Below are positions 25,531 to 34,631 of a DNA stretch of 64,000 bases, in pieces (position 1 is the stretch's first letter; each line of letters opens with the position of its first letter). The notes beneath the pieces are model-generated. The model searched no databases and had not been told where the DNA came from. It worked only from the letters and a program-made list of their open reading frames with translations. Source of the stretch: Thiobaca trueperi. Lineage in GTDB: Bacteria > Pseudomonadota > Gammaproteobacteria > Chromatiales > Chromatiaceae. The stretch covers positions 310,001 to 374,000 of the forward strand of contig NZ_SMAO01000002.1 in the NCBI RefSeq assembly GCF_004342175.1. The letters run 5' to 3'. A program made the translations under genes and the position numbers.

Positions 25531-28500
25531 TTATCCCTCCGCCACTCCGCCAATCACCCGATGCCGATCCGGCGACAGCAGCAGATAGAAGGCCGGCACC
25601 ACGAAGAGGGTGAAGAGCGTGCCGATGCCGAGTCCGGTGACGATCACCAGTCCGATGTCGAAACGGCTGACCGCGCCGGGACCGCTGGCGGTCAGCAGCG
25701 GGATCATGGCGACCAGCATGGCAACCGTCGTCATCAAAATCGGCCGCAGCCGGATGGCCGATGCCTGCTCGATGGCCTCGTGCTTGGACAGCCCCTCGCG
25801 CTCGCGTAACTGATTGGCGAACTCGACGATGAGGATGCCGTTCTTGGTGATCAGCCCGATCAGGGTGATGAGTCCCACCTGGGTATAGATATTGACGCTC
25901 GCGAAGCCGAGAAAGAGAAAGGCCATGGCCCCGGCGATGGATAAGGGCACCGACATGAGAATGACGAAGGGATCGCGCCAGCTCTCGAACTGGGCGGCGA
26001 GCACCAGATAGATGACGATGAGCGACAGGAAGAAGGTGACTTCGAGTGCCGCGCCTTCGGTCTTGTACTGGCGCGATTCGCCCTTGAAATCGACGCGCAC
26101 CCCGCGCGGGAAGAGTGTTTTCGCTTCCTGTTCCAGATAATCCAGCGCATCGCCGAGCGTCACGCCGGGGGTCATGACGCCGGTGAGCGTCACCGCGTTC
26201 AACTGTTGGAACTGGGTGCGCTTGGAGGGCTCCACGGTCTGGCGCAGGGTCGCCAGCGCGCTGACCGGCACCAGCTCGCCGCCAGCGGTGCGGACCTGAA
26301 AGTCCAGGATCCCGCCCGCATCGTTGCGGTCGCGCTGATCGACCTGGGGGATGACCTTGTAACTGCGGCCCTCCAGACTGAACCAGTTCACATAGTCCTC
26401 GTTGAGCATGACCGAGAGGCTCTGTCCCAGATCCCGCATGCTGACCCCGAGATTGCCCGCCAGATCGCGGTCGATCTCCAGGATGGTGCGGGGCCGCTCC
26501 AGCTTCGCGTCCTTCATCAGGAACATGAACTTGCCGCTGGCCATCGCCTGACCGAGCAACTGATCGGTCAGACCGGCAAGTTCCTCGATCCCCCGGTCGG
26601 AGAGGACCACGAACTCGACCGGGATCCCGCTGCCGGGGGTCGGCAGACTGGGCAGCGGGAAGGCGACCGTGTCCAGTCCGGCGATCTGCGACAGCGCGCC
26701 CTGAAGCTGGGGCTGGATCTCCATCTGCGAGCGTTCGCGCCGGTTCGGCGGGGGCATCTTGAAGCCGCCGAAGGTGGTGGTGGCATCGCCGAAACCGACC
26801 AGGATGAAGCTGTCCTCATATTCCGGGAATGACTCAAAAATGGGCGACATCTCGGCGACATAGCGCTCGCTGAAATCGATGGTGGCGGTCTGGGGCGCGG
26901 TCGCCATGAAAAAGAGGATGCTCTGATCCTCGGTCGGGGCCAGCTCTTTCTGCGTCATGCTGTACATGGCATAAATCGATGCCAGCACCATCACGGCCAC
27001 CAGCAGGGTCGCGCTCGGATAACGCAGCCAGCCGTGCAGCAGGCGTCGATAACCGCTCGCGAGCCCCGCGAAAAAATGCTCGACCAGACGCTCGAAGCGC
27101 CCTGGCTGACCGCCCTCGCGCAGCACGGCGGCGGAGAGCATGGGCGAGAGCGTGAGCGCGACGATGCCGGATACCAGCACCGCGCCGGCCAGGGTAAAGG
27201 CGAACTCGGTGAAGAGCGAACCCACCAGCCCGCCCATGAAACCGATGGGGGCATAGACGGCGACGAGGGTCGTGGTCATGGCGATGATCGGCAGCGCCAG
27301 TTCGCGGGCGGCGTCCACGGCGGCCTGGATGCGCGGCTTGCCCATTTCCAGATGACGGTGGACGTTTTCCACCACCACGATGGCGTCATCGACCACCAGA
27401 CCGATCGCCAGCACCATCGCCAGCAGGGTCAGCAGGTTGACCGAAAAGCCCATGAGCAGCATGAGGAACCCGGCCCCGACGATGGACAGCGGCACCGCCA
27501 CCGACGGGACGAGCGCGGCGCGCAGCGAACCGAGCGAGAGAAAGATCACCAGCAGCACGATCAGCACCGCCTCGGCGAGTGTCTTGAAGACCTCCTTGAT
27601 GGATTCCTCGATGAATTCGCTGGCGTCATAGGGGACGGCGGCGTTCAGTCCCTCGGGGAAATCGACCTTGAGGCTGGGCATCAGGTCGCGGACACGCTGG
27701 GCCACGTCGAGCGGATTGGATCCCGGCGCGGGCTCGATGCCGATGAAGATGGCGGGGATGCCTTTGTAGAGCGTGGTGGAGTTGTTGTCCGCCGCGCCCA
27801 GTTCGATCTCGGCGATGTCCTCCAGCCGGATCAGGGTGTCCGACTCCGCGCGCACCACCAGGCGTCGGAAGTCCTCGACGCTGCCGACATCCGTGGTCGC
27901 GGAGAGATCCACCTGGACCAGATCGCCCTGTGCGCGCCCGATGCCCGCGAGGTAATTGTTGGACTGCAAGACCTGCGTCACCTCGTCGCCGCTGACCTTG
28001 AGCGCAGCCATGCGGGCGGGATCGAGCCAGATCCGCATGGCGAAGGTCTTGTTGCCGAAGAGTTCGGCCTTGGCGACGCCCTGGAGCGCCTGGAGCTGGG
28101 GCTGTACGACCCGCAGCAGATAATCCGTGATCTGCGACAGATCCATCTCCTGGCTGTAAAAGGCCAGATACATGAGCGCGGTGCCGTCGCCCGTGGTGGA
28201 GTCGATCACCGGGTTCTGGGCGGACTCCGGCAGCACGTTGAGCTGACTGGCGACCTTGGCCTGAATCTCGGCCACCGCCGCGTTGGGGTCATAGTTGAGC
28301 CGCATGTGGGCCTCGATGACCGAGACCCCGGCGGAGCTGGTGGAGGACAGGAAATCGATCCCGTTGGCCTCGGCCATCGCCTGCTGGAGCGGCTGGGTGA
28401 TGAAACCCTGGACCAGATCGCTGCTCGCGCCCGGATAGGCGGTCGTGACCGTGACCACGGTGTTCTGGGTCTTGGGATACTGGCGCAGTTCCAGGTCGAT

Positions 28501-28587
28501 GAAGGCGCGGATCCCGAGGATGAAGATCAGCAGGCTCACCACGGTCGCGAGCACGGGCCGGTGGACGAAGATGTCGGTGAATTTCAT
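25531..28587 (-). CDS. RND-family efflux pump permease (AcrB/MexB-like)
   Basis: 1018 residues, a normal inner-membrane RND protein. The N-terminus MKFTDIFVHRPVLATVVSLL, the large periplasmic loop, then AIGLVVDDAIVVVENVHRHLE with the paired proton-relay aspartates in TM4, and the duplicated second half (GLITKNGILIVEFANQL) are all present. It exports drugs or other amphiphiles by proton motive force. Its ATG overlaps the adaptor gene stop by 4 bp. No outer-membrane TolC-like gene is in the operon, so one must be shared. Confidence 0.95.
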   Translation of the reverse strand: MKFTDIFVHRPVLATVVSLLIFILGIRAFIDLELRQYPKTQNTVVTVTTAYPGASSDLVQGFITQPLQQAMAEANGIDFLSSTSSAGVSVIEAHMRLNYDPNAAVAEIQAKVASQLNVLPESAQNPVIDSTTGDGTALMYLAFYSQEMDLSQITDYLLRVVQPQLQALQGVAKAELFGNKTFAMRIWLDPARMAALKVSGDEVTQVLQSNNYLAGIGRAQGDLVQVDLSATTDVGSVEDFRRLVVRAESDTLIRLEDIAEIELGAADNNSTTLYKGIPAIFIGIEPAPGSNPLDVAQRVRDLMPSLKVDFPEGLNAAVPYDASEFIEESIKEVFKTLAEAVLIVLLVIFLSLGSLRAALVPSVAVPLSIVGAGFLMLLMGFSVNLLTLLAMVLAIGLVVDDAIVVVENVHRHLEMGKPRIQAAVDAARELALPIIAMTTTLVAVYAPIGFMGGLVGSLFTEFAFTLAGAVLVSGIVALTLSPMLSAAVLREGGQPGRFERLVEHFFAGLASGYRRLLHGWLRYPSATLLVAVMVLASIYAMYSMTQKELAPTEDQSILFFMATAPQTATIDFSERYVAEMSPIFESFPEYEDSFILVGFGDATTTFGGFKMPPPNRRERSQMEIQPQLQGALSQIAGLDTVAFPLPSLPTPGSGIPVEFVVLSDRGIEELAGLTDQLLGQAMASGKFMFLMKDAKLERPRTILEIDRDLAGNLGVSMRDLGQSLSVMLNEDYVNWFSLEGRSYKVIPQVDQRDRNDAGGILDFQVRTAGGELVPVSALATLRQTVEPSKRTQFQQLNAVTLTGVMTPGVTLGDALDYLEQEAKTLFPRGVRVDFKGESRQYKTEGAALEVTFFLSLIVIYLVLAAQFESWRDPFVILMSVPLSIAGAMAFLFLGFASVNIYTQVGLITLIGLITKNGILIVEFANQLREREGLSKHEAIEQASAIRLRPILMTTVAMLVAMIPLLTASGPGAVSRFDIGLVIVTGLGIGTLFTLFVVPAFYLLLSPDRHRVIGGVAEG

Positions 28588-29696
28588 TCGGGTCGCGCCT
28601 GGTCCGCTGCCGTCTGGTCGGGCTGGTCTTTGGCTGGCTGGATGCTGATTTCCTGTCCGTTGGTCAGTTTCACCTGACCGGCCACGACCACCCGATCCCC
28701 GGCGGTCAGTCCATCCAGCACCGCGACCTCGTCGCCACGCACCGCACCGGTGCGGATCTGACGGCGCTGCACCTGGGTCTTGCCGTCCCGCTCTTCGATC
28801 AGGAACACCGAATCGCCATAGGTGTTGAAGGCGATGGCCTCGCGGGGGAGCGTGAGCACGGCGTCCTGAGCGGGCAGCCGGGTCGCGACACGGGCGAACA
28901 TGCCGGGCCGCAGCGCCAGATCGCGATTCTCGAAGCGGGCGCGGATCGGCACATTGCGGGTGCCCTGATCGATACCCGGCCCGATGGCCTGAATGCTGCC
29001 CGCGAAGAGGCGGTCAGGATAGGCCGCCACCCGTGCCTGCACGGTCTGGCCGACGCGCAGTTGCGCCAGATCGCGCTCGGGCAGCGCATAGTCGATGAAG
29101 ACCGGATCCAGCGCCTGGAGCGGGACGATGGCCGACCCCTCGGCCAGATATTGACCCAGATTCACCTGACGGATGCCCAACTGACCGGCAAAGGGCGCGC
29201 GGATCGCCTTTTTGCGGATGGTGGCCTCCTTGGCCTTGACCAGTGCGCGGGCCTGATCGAGCTGGGCGAGTGTCTCATCGACATCGCCCTGCGCCACGGC
29301 GCGGTCCTTGAGCAGTGCCCGGTTGCGGTCGAGTTTGATCTGGGCCAGCCGTTCCGCCGCGCGCAGACCTTCGAGATCGGCCTGATCCACATCGTCCTCC
29401 AGTTGCAACAGGATCTGCCCCTGTTTCACCAGGGTGCCGGACTCGAAGAGGATGTCACGAACCTGCCCCGCGACCTCGTTATTGAGATCCACGCCCTCGA
29501 CCGCCCGTACCGTCCCGATCGCTGCGAGCGTCGGCTCCCAGGTACGCGCCGTCACGACCGCCGCCGCGACCGTCGGTGGCGGCATGGGCTGGGAGAAGAT
29601 CGCGATGTCCCGCTGAATCTGGCTGTATTTGGTGTAAGCGAGTGCGGCGACGAGCGCGGCGAGCACGGTGAAGACGATCAGCAGACGGACGAACAT
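28584..29696 (-). CDS. RND efflux periplasmic adaptor (membrane fusion protein)
   Basis: 370 residues. The N-terminal signal anchor is LLIVFTVLAALVAALAY. The barrel-sandwich (lipoyl) halves appear as EVAGQVRDILFESGTLVKQG and IRAPFAGQLGIRQVNLGQYL, flanking a short coiled-coil hairpin (residues ~105-145), followed by the beta-barrel and membrane-proximal domains. It would link the RND permease to a TolC-type channel. First gene of the two-gene operon. The 239 bp upstream hold no gene that I can support. Confidence 0.93.
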   Translation of the reverse strand: MFVRLLIVFTVLAALVAALAYTKYSQIQRDIAIFSQPMPPPTVAAAVVTARTWEPTLAAIGTVRAVEGVDLNNEVAGQVRDILFESGTLVKQGQILLQLEDDVDQADLEGLRAAERLAQIKLDRNRALLKDRAVAQGDVDETLAQLDQARALVKAKEATIRKKAIRAPFAGQLGIRQVNLGQYLAEGSAIVPLQALDPVFIDYALPERDLAQLRVGQTVQARVAAYPDRLFAGSIQAIGPGIDQGTRNVPIRARFENRDLALRPGMFARVATRLPAQDAVLTLPREAIAFNTYGDSVFLIEERDGKTQVQRRQIRTGAVRGDEVAVLDGLTAGDRVVVAGQVKLTNGQEISIQPAKDQPDQTAADQARPE

Positions 29697-29935
29697 GGGT
29701 GGTCAGGGCCTCTTGAGGGAAGGCTGGGGCAGGGTGCCGGGGCAGCAGGGGCCAGATTATACGGAATTCTGTCTGGTCTAAACCATGTCGAGTATGGTTT
29801 GCATTGCTTTTGCCCTGCCACAGTGTCTGTTCCAATGTTTTTTGATGATCCGCTGTGCTTGGCGCGAAGGGAGACGTGGCGCATGGATCCACATCGCCGC
29901 CGCCCCATGTTGCATATACTTGATGACAATTCGTC

Positions 29936-30295
29936 ATGAGTCTGACCCACTGCGTTCAGGATGCGGCTTCCCCCGGTCACACGATGCAGATCTCCCGCTC
30001 ACTGATTCCCCAGTCGTATCCGCTGCCATTGGAGCTGCAATGGGAGGAACGGACGGGTCAGGCTGTGCCCTTCGTGCCGCCAGGCGACTCGGGCGCGGTG
30101 CTCCTGACCCGACGTCCAGTGGTGAATATTGAGCAGGCCGAACAGCTTTATCTACGTCATCGCTATCCCGAGACCACGCGCCTGCCGTCGGACGATCTCC
30201 GCTCCCGGCGCGCCCTGGCGGCCTATGAATCCGTGCAGTTGGGGTCGCAGCGAGAAAACCTGCGTTCGCTGCTGGGCGTGGATGAGTACGCTTAA
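29936..30295 (+). CDS. Small hypothetical protein
   Basis: 119 residues from ATG 29936, or 103 from ATG 29984; neither has a clear ribosome site. No recognised domain. The C-terminal half is acidic-basic helical (RRPVVNIEQAEQLYLRHRYP; ENLRSLLGVDEYA). Composition matches neighbouring core genes. The TAA stop lies in a 25-bp palindrome shared with the convergent DUF4139 gene. Function unknown. Confidence 0.55.
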   Translation: MSLTHCVQDAASPGHTMQISRSLIPQSYPLPLELQWEERTGQAVPFVPPGDSGAVLLTRRPVVNIEQAEQLYLRHRYPETTRLPSDDLRSRRALAAYESVQLGSQRENLRSLLGVDEYA

Positions 30296-30316
30296 AACGC
30301 GCCGGGCGCGGTTTAA
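30292..30316. repeat. Minimal form of the modular repeat (ends only), locus 2
   Basis: ttaaaacgcgcc-g-ggcgcggtttaa: the two module ends joined directly, 25 bp, one mismatch in the stem. It sits exactly between two convergent genes and supplies the TAA stop of both. It could arise by internal deletion of a full module and could act as a bidirectional terminator. Confidence 0.75.
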
Positions 30317-31788
30317 TGCCGCACTCGGGCCCGCCAGCGCAGTGTTGCGCTGCCATCCGCCGGAACCTGCACCTGCCAGGAGGCCAGATTGAACGCCTCT
30401 TTGGTGTGCGGCTGGCTCTCCTTGACGATCTCCCAGTCGCCTGGCAGCGTTTCCAGCACCTTGACCGTTACCGGCTCAGGCTTGGCATTCTTGAGTTCCA
30501 TCTCGAAGGCGCTTTCATAGGCATAATCGTAGGCCGTTGAGCCACCAAGTTTTTTGAAGGAGGTCTGTTTGCGGCGCGCGGTCACATCGAAGCTCTCGCC
30601 GAGTTTCAGGGTGACGGTCTCGTTTTTGGGGGTGTGATCGATGCTGTCCTCGCCGACAAACTGGGCATTGCCCCGGCTGTCTTTCGCATAGACCCGCACC
30701 ACACCCCTGGGCAGCGGGATCCCCAGACTACCGTCCCGATTGACGAAGCTCAGGGTCGCCGCCACCGGCAGTTTGGTCCAGCCATCGCTGGACTGCGCCT
30801 GATAGGCATAGGCATCGCCCTTCACGAGCAATTCCCTGGTGATCGGCGCCTTGGGTGCGGACAGCAGCGCCACCTGTTTGGTTTGCAGGTTGAGGATGTC
30901 GGTCGGGCGGGGCAGGGTGTAGAGATGGTATTCGGCCAGACTCTCTTCCGCTGGCATGGTCGCTGGCGCCGCCATCGCCATGCGGGGCGCCATCATGGGC
31001 ATCGGCATGGCGTCCTGGACCTGATTGACCTCGCCCGCCACCAGTTGCACCTGCGCCTGACGGTAGGCGATGCCGCTGGCGTTGGTCAGCGTCACCCAGC
31101 CGTTGAGATCCATGCTCTGGCTGTCGGACGCGAGATCGGCCACATAGTCGGCCTTCCAGGACAGTCCACCGGTCAGATAGGAGAGTTCGAGTCTGCCCTC
31201 ACCAGCGCGGGAGGCGTTGAGATGCAGCACCAGGGTCGGCTGATCACGCAGATCCTCGGGCACATCGGGAAAGGCGAGATGACCGACCAGCGCGGTCTCG
31301 ATGCGGTCGTCATAGCTCAGGATCACGCCCTCATTGACGGCCAGCACCGTGGCCGATTCAGTCGTTCGCTCGCCGGCATCGTTGGTGCGGATGACCTGCA
31401 CCGTGCGACCCAGATATTTTTTCAGCAGACTCGTCGGCGTCAGCAGGTCGAAGTCGAAATTCTGTTCGAGCAGGGTCAGATCGAGCTGTTGCGAGACATC
31501 GTTGAGCAGGGCCGTCTCGGGGCGGATCTGCACCGAGACATTGCGCCAGGCCAGCCGGTTTTCGCCCGCCTCCAGCGTCACCTGCCGCTGATCCCGGATG
31601 AGCGCGAGATTGTCGTTATAGATGGTCACGGCCAGCGCCTTCTGGGCCGTGTCGTCAATGCGCTGTTCCTGATCCATGGCGGTCCCCGTGGCTGAAAAGA
31701 GGGTGAGACTCAGGGCGAGGCTGGCAAACCCGCTCGTGGCAAGCGGTTGCGGCTGGCGGGATGAAGTCGTAAGGGCGTTGGTGTGCAT
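30313..31788 (-). CDS. DUF4139 domain secreted protein
   Basis: 491 residues with a signal peptide-like N-terminus (FASLALSLTLFSATGTA). After it comes VTIYNDNLALIRDQRQVTLE, the start of the DUF4139 region, and LELSYLTGGLSWKADYVADL, its hallmark. The C-terminus is beta-rich. The protein is probably periplasmic or outer-membrane associated; no activity is established for the family. The gene is divergent from the GGDEF/EAL gene with a 98-bp gap that must hold both promoters. Confidence 0.8.
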   Translation of the reverse strand: MHTNALTTSSRQPQPLATSGFASLALSLTLFSATGTAMDQEQRIDDTAQKALAVTIYNDNLALIRDQRQVTLEAGENRLAWRNVSVQIRPETALLNDVSQQLDLTLLEQNFDFDLLTPTSLLKKYLGRTVQVIRTNDAGERTTESATVLAVNEGVILSYDDRIETALVGHLAFPDVPEDLRDQPTLVLHLNASRAGEGRLELSYLTGGLSWKADYVADLASDSQSMDLNGWVTLTNASGIAYRQAQVQLVAGEVNQVQDAMPMPMMAPRMAMAAPATMPAEESLAEYHLYTLPRPTDILNLQTKQVALLSAPKAPITRELLVKGDAYAYQAQSSDGWTKLPVAATLSFVNRDGSLGIPLPRGVVRVYAKDSRGNAQFVGEDSIDHTPKNETVTLKLGESFDVTARRKQTSFKKLGGSTAYDYAYESAFEMELKNAKPEPVTVKVLETLPGDWEIVKESQPHTKEAFNLASWQVQVPADGSATLRWRARVRH

Positions 31789-31886
31789 GAGTTTCTCGCA
31801 TAGAAAATGACCCCTGAGGGTATAACATAGGAGATGCCAATGCGAAAAACAGGGTCACCCAACTCGACTGGCGAGATGCGATTGAA

Positions 31887-33743
31887 ATGATTTTTAACCT
31901 TCAAGACATCAACCGCATGAGCCGCCACGCACTGACCGCTGTCGCGACCCGGATCAGACGTCTGGCGTCTGTGCTCGACCGTCTGGCCGATTCCCTGGGG
32001 CCGCCTGAAGCCGCCATGTGGCGGCAGGCCGAAGCGCGCGCGCGGCGGGAGGTCGAGGAGGCGCTCAGGATCAGCGAACAGCGTTTTCGCGGTCTCTTCG
32101 ACAACTCGCTGAGTGGCGTGGCGCTGCATGAAATCATGCTGGATGCCGGCGGACAGCCTTGTGATTATCGCTTTCTGATGGCGAATCGGGCCTTCGAGAC
32201 CCATACCGGGCTCCGGGTCGCCGAGATCATCGGACGGACTGTCACCGAGGTGCTGCCGGGCATCGAACAGAGCGGCCTGATCGGGATCTATGGCAAGGTC
32301 GCCCTGACCGGCGAGCCCGTCTCGTTCGAGATGTTCCTCGAATTAAATCGGCACCATTATGGCATCACCGCCTTCCAGGTCGGTCAGGGCCAGTTCGCGA
32401 CGGTCTTCGAGAATATCACCGAGCGCAAGGCGGCTGAAAAGGAGATCCGCGATCTGGCCTTTTTCGATCCGCTGACCGGGCTGCCCAACCGTCGCCTGCT
32501 GCTGGACCGCTTGCAGCGGGCGCTGGCGAACCGACAGCGTTGCGCCCAGGAATGCGCCCTGCTGTTCATCGACCTGGACGACTTCAAGACACTCAACGAC
32601 ACCCTCGGTCACGAGCAGGGGGATCTGCTGCTGCGACAGGCGGCCGCGCGTCTGTCCGCCTGTCTGCGCGAGAGCGACACCCTGTCGCGTTTCGGCGGCG
32701 ACGAATTCGTGGTGATGCTTGAAAATCTGAGCGGCTGTCCCGACGAGTCGGCCATGCAGGTTGAGCATCTGGGCCGCAAACTGCTGGCCGTTCTCGACCA
32801 GCCCTATGATCTGAACGGCTGCGAACATCACTCCACGGCCAGTATCGGGATCACCCTGTTCGGCCATCAGCCGATCGGCGTTGATGATCTGATGCGGCAG
32901 GCCGATCTTGCCATGTATCGGGCGAAGGCGATGGGCCGCAACGCGCTGCGCTTTTTCGACCCCGAGATGCAGGCTGAAATCAGCGCCCGCGCCGCGCTGG
33001 AGGGCCATTTGCGTCAGGCGCTTCAGCAGGATCAGTTCCGGCTGGTCTATCAGGCGCAGGTCGATCAGGGTGGACGCCTGATCGGCGCCGAGGCGCTGCT
33101 GCGCTGGGACAGTCCGCAGCTCGGCGCCGTCTCGCCCGCGACCTTCATTCCGCAGGCCGAAAAGATGGGACTCATCGTACCCCTGGGCCAGTGGGTGCTG
33201 GATACGGCGTGCAGACAACTGGCGTTGTGGGGCGAAGGCGAGGACACGGCTCATCTGATGCTGGCCGTAAACATCAGCATGCGTCAGTTCCATCAGCCTG
33301 ATTTTGTCGAACAGGTGCTGATGGCCATCGCCCGGGCCGGCGCCAATCCGGCGCGGCTCAAGCTGGAGATCACCGAAAGTCTGCTGCTGGACAATACGGA
33401 GAATGTCATCGCCAAAATGACCATGCTCCATGCGCTGGGATTGGGATTCTCGCTGGATGACTTCGGTACCGGTTATTCGTCACTGAGCTATCTCAAACGT
33501 CTGCCGCTCGATCAGCTCAAAATCGACCGCTCATTCGTGCAGGATGTGCTGACCGATGCCAACAATGCGGCCATTGCCCGCACCATCATTGCCCTGGCCC
33601 ACAGCCTGGAGCTGGAGGTGATCGCCGAGGGCGTGGAAACCGGGGAGCAGCGCGACTGGCTGGCCGCGCACGGCTGCCACGCCTATCAGGGTTACTGGTT
33701 CGGACGGCCCGTGCCGGCAGAGGAGCTGATCGCGAGTTTTTGA
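31887..33743 (+). CDS. PAS-GGDEF-EAL cyclic-di-GMP protein
   Basis: 618 residues. There is a PAS domain at ~65-180. The GGDEF domain has DPLTGLPNRR and an intact RFGGDEFVV signature at ~270, and the EAL domain has GAEALLRW at ~400 plus DDFGTGYSSLSYLKRLP. Both catalytic motifs are intact, so it could make and degrade cyclic di-GMP; which activity dominates cannot be told. No membrane segment is seen, so it is a soluble sensor. The stop TGA lies in the first bases of an acaggat-type hairpin repeat. Confidence 0.93.
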   Translation: MIFNLQDINRMSRHALTAVATRIRRLASVLDRLADSLGPPEAAMWRQAEARARREVEEALRISEQRFRGLFDNSLSGVALHEIMLDAGGQPCDYRFLMANRAFETHTGLRVAEIIGRTVTEVLPGIEQSGLIGIYGKVALTGEPVSFEMFLELNRHHYGITAFQVGQGQFATVFENITERKAAEKEIRDLAFFDPLTGLPNRRLLLDRLQRALANRQRCAQECALLFIDLDDFKTLNDTLGHEQGDLLLRQAAARLSACLRESDTLSRFGGDEFVVMLENLSGCPDESAMQVEHLGRKLLAVLDQPYDLNGCEHHSTASIGITLFGHQPIGVDDLMRQADLAMYRAKAMGRNALRFFDPEMQAEISARAALEGHLRQALQQDQFRLVYQAQVDQGGRLIGAEALLRWDSPQLGAVSPATFIPQAEKMGLIVPLGQWVLDTACRQLALWGEGEDTAHLMLAVNISMRQFHQPDFVEQVLMAIARAGANPARLKLEITESLLLDNTENVIAKMTMLHALGLGFSLDDFGTGYSSLSYLKRLPLDQLKIDRSFVQDVLTDANNAAIARTIIALAHSLELEVIAEGVETGEQRDWLAAHGCHAYQGYWFGRPVPAEELIASF

Positions 33744-33814
33744 CAGGATTAACAGGATTTACAGGATTCTTTAATATGTTGTTTTAAATCCTGTAAATTC
33801 TGCAAATCCTGTCT
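33742..33814. repeat. acaggat-type hairpin repeat, copy 1
   Basis: gacaggattaacaggattta on the left is answered by inverse copies (aaatcctgtaaattctgc, aatcctgtc) on the right, leaving an AT-rich loop. It directly follows the GGDEF/EAL gene and includes part of its stop codon. Same family as 34531-34595 and 37773-37847. Confidence 0.85.
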
Positions 33815-33863
33815 AAAATCAAATCTTTAAACCATTCACTGCGCGCACCGCGAGGACAGGCAC

Positions 33864-34514
33864 ATGAGCGATCAAGAAATCGTCGATTTTTCAGGCAACG
33901 AGATTGATGTCCGCTGGGACGGGCGACTCTGCATTCATATCGGCGAATGCGGCCAGGCCGAGGGCGATCTCTTCGTCGGCGGGCGCAAGCCCTGGTGCAT
34001 GCCGGACAAGGTCACCAGAGCGGAGGTGCGCGAGATCGTCGAACGCTGTCCGAGCGGTGCCCTGAGCTATACCGACAAAGACGGCATGCCCGAGACGGCC
34101 CCGGCGGCCAACATCGCGATGGTGGTCTACAACGGCCCGCTCTATCTCACCGGCGAGCTTCAGATCGAGGGCGCGGGCGAGGACATGCCGGGCGTCCGCC
34201 GTCGCGCCGCGCTCTGTCGCTGCGGGGCGTCCAAAAACAAACCCTTCTGCGATAACAGCCATCTGGAGGTTAAGTTCGAGGACTTCGGCGCCGTCGGCGA
34301 AAAGGGACCGGGGCTCACCGCGACCGGTGGTCCACTGAGCGTCAAACCGCTGAAAAACGGCCCGCTGCGGCTCGACGGCAACCTCAGCATCCGCGCCGCC
34401 ACCGGGCGCGACGCCTGGCAGGGTGATAACGCCTTCCTCTGTCGCTGCGGGGCATCCAGCAACAAACCCTTCTGCGATGGCAGCCATCGCGCCGCCGGTT
34501 TTAAAAGCGAGTAG
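33864..34514 (+). CDS. CDGSH iron-sulfur protein with N-terminal Fer4_19-like domain
   Basis: 216 residues. Two CDGSH motifs, CRCGASKNKPFCDNSH (~112-127) and CRCGASSNKPFCDGSH (~193-208), each give the Cys3-His ligands for a [2Fe-2S] cluster. The first ~75 residues (GRLCIHIGECGQAEGDLF and VERCPSGALSY) resemble the divergent mono-cluster ferredoxin domain often fused to them. A redox or iron-handling role is inferred. It is bracketed by two acaggat hairpin repeats. Confidence 0.88.
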   Translation: MSDQEIVDFSGNEIDVRWDGRLCIHIGECGQAEGDLFVGGRKPWCMPDKVTRAEVREIVERCPSGALSYTDKDGMPETAPAANIAMVVYNGPLYLTGELQIEGAGEDMPGVRRRAALCRCGASKNKPFCDNSHLEVKFEDFGAVGEKGPGLTATGGPLSVKPLKNGPLRLDGNLSIRAATGRDAWQGDNAFLCRCGASSNKPFCDGSHRAAGFKSE

Positions 34515-34530
34515 CCAGGCGGCATCAAAA

Positions 34531-34595
34531 TGGACAGGATGAACAGGATTTTCCAAGATTCACAGGATTGAAAAAACCTCACAACATCCTGTCCA
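34531..34595. repeat. acaggat-type hairpin repeat, copy 2
   Basis: tggacaggatg (34531-34541) pairs with catcctgtcca at the right end, with further internal acaggat copies. It lies between the CDGSH gene and the first SPFH gene. Confidence 0.85.
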
Positions 34596-34631
34596 TTCTG
34601 CCAACTGACCACTGATGCGTGGGAGAACGTC

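Noticed and set aside
27034-28677. 547-residue plus-strand frame opposite the RND pump
   Set aside because: Gln/His/Asp/Arg-rich shadow of a well-supported RND permease.
29061-29939. 292-residue plus-strand frame opposite the efflux adaptor
   Set aside because: Shadow frame; the minus-strand adaptor has full domain support.
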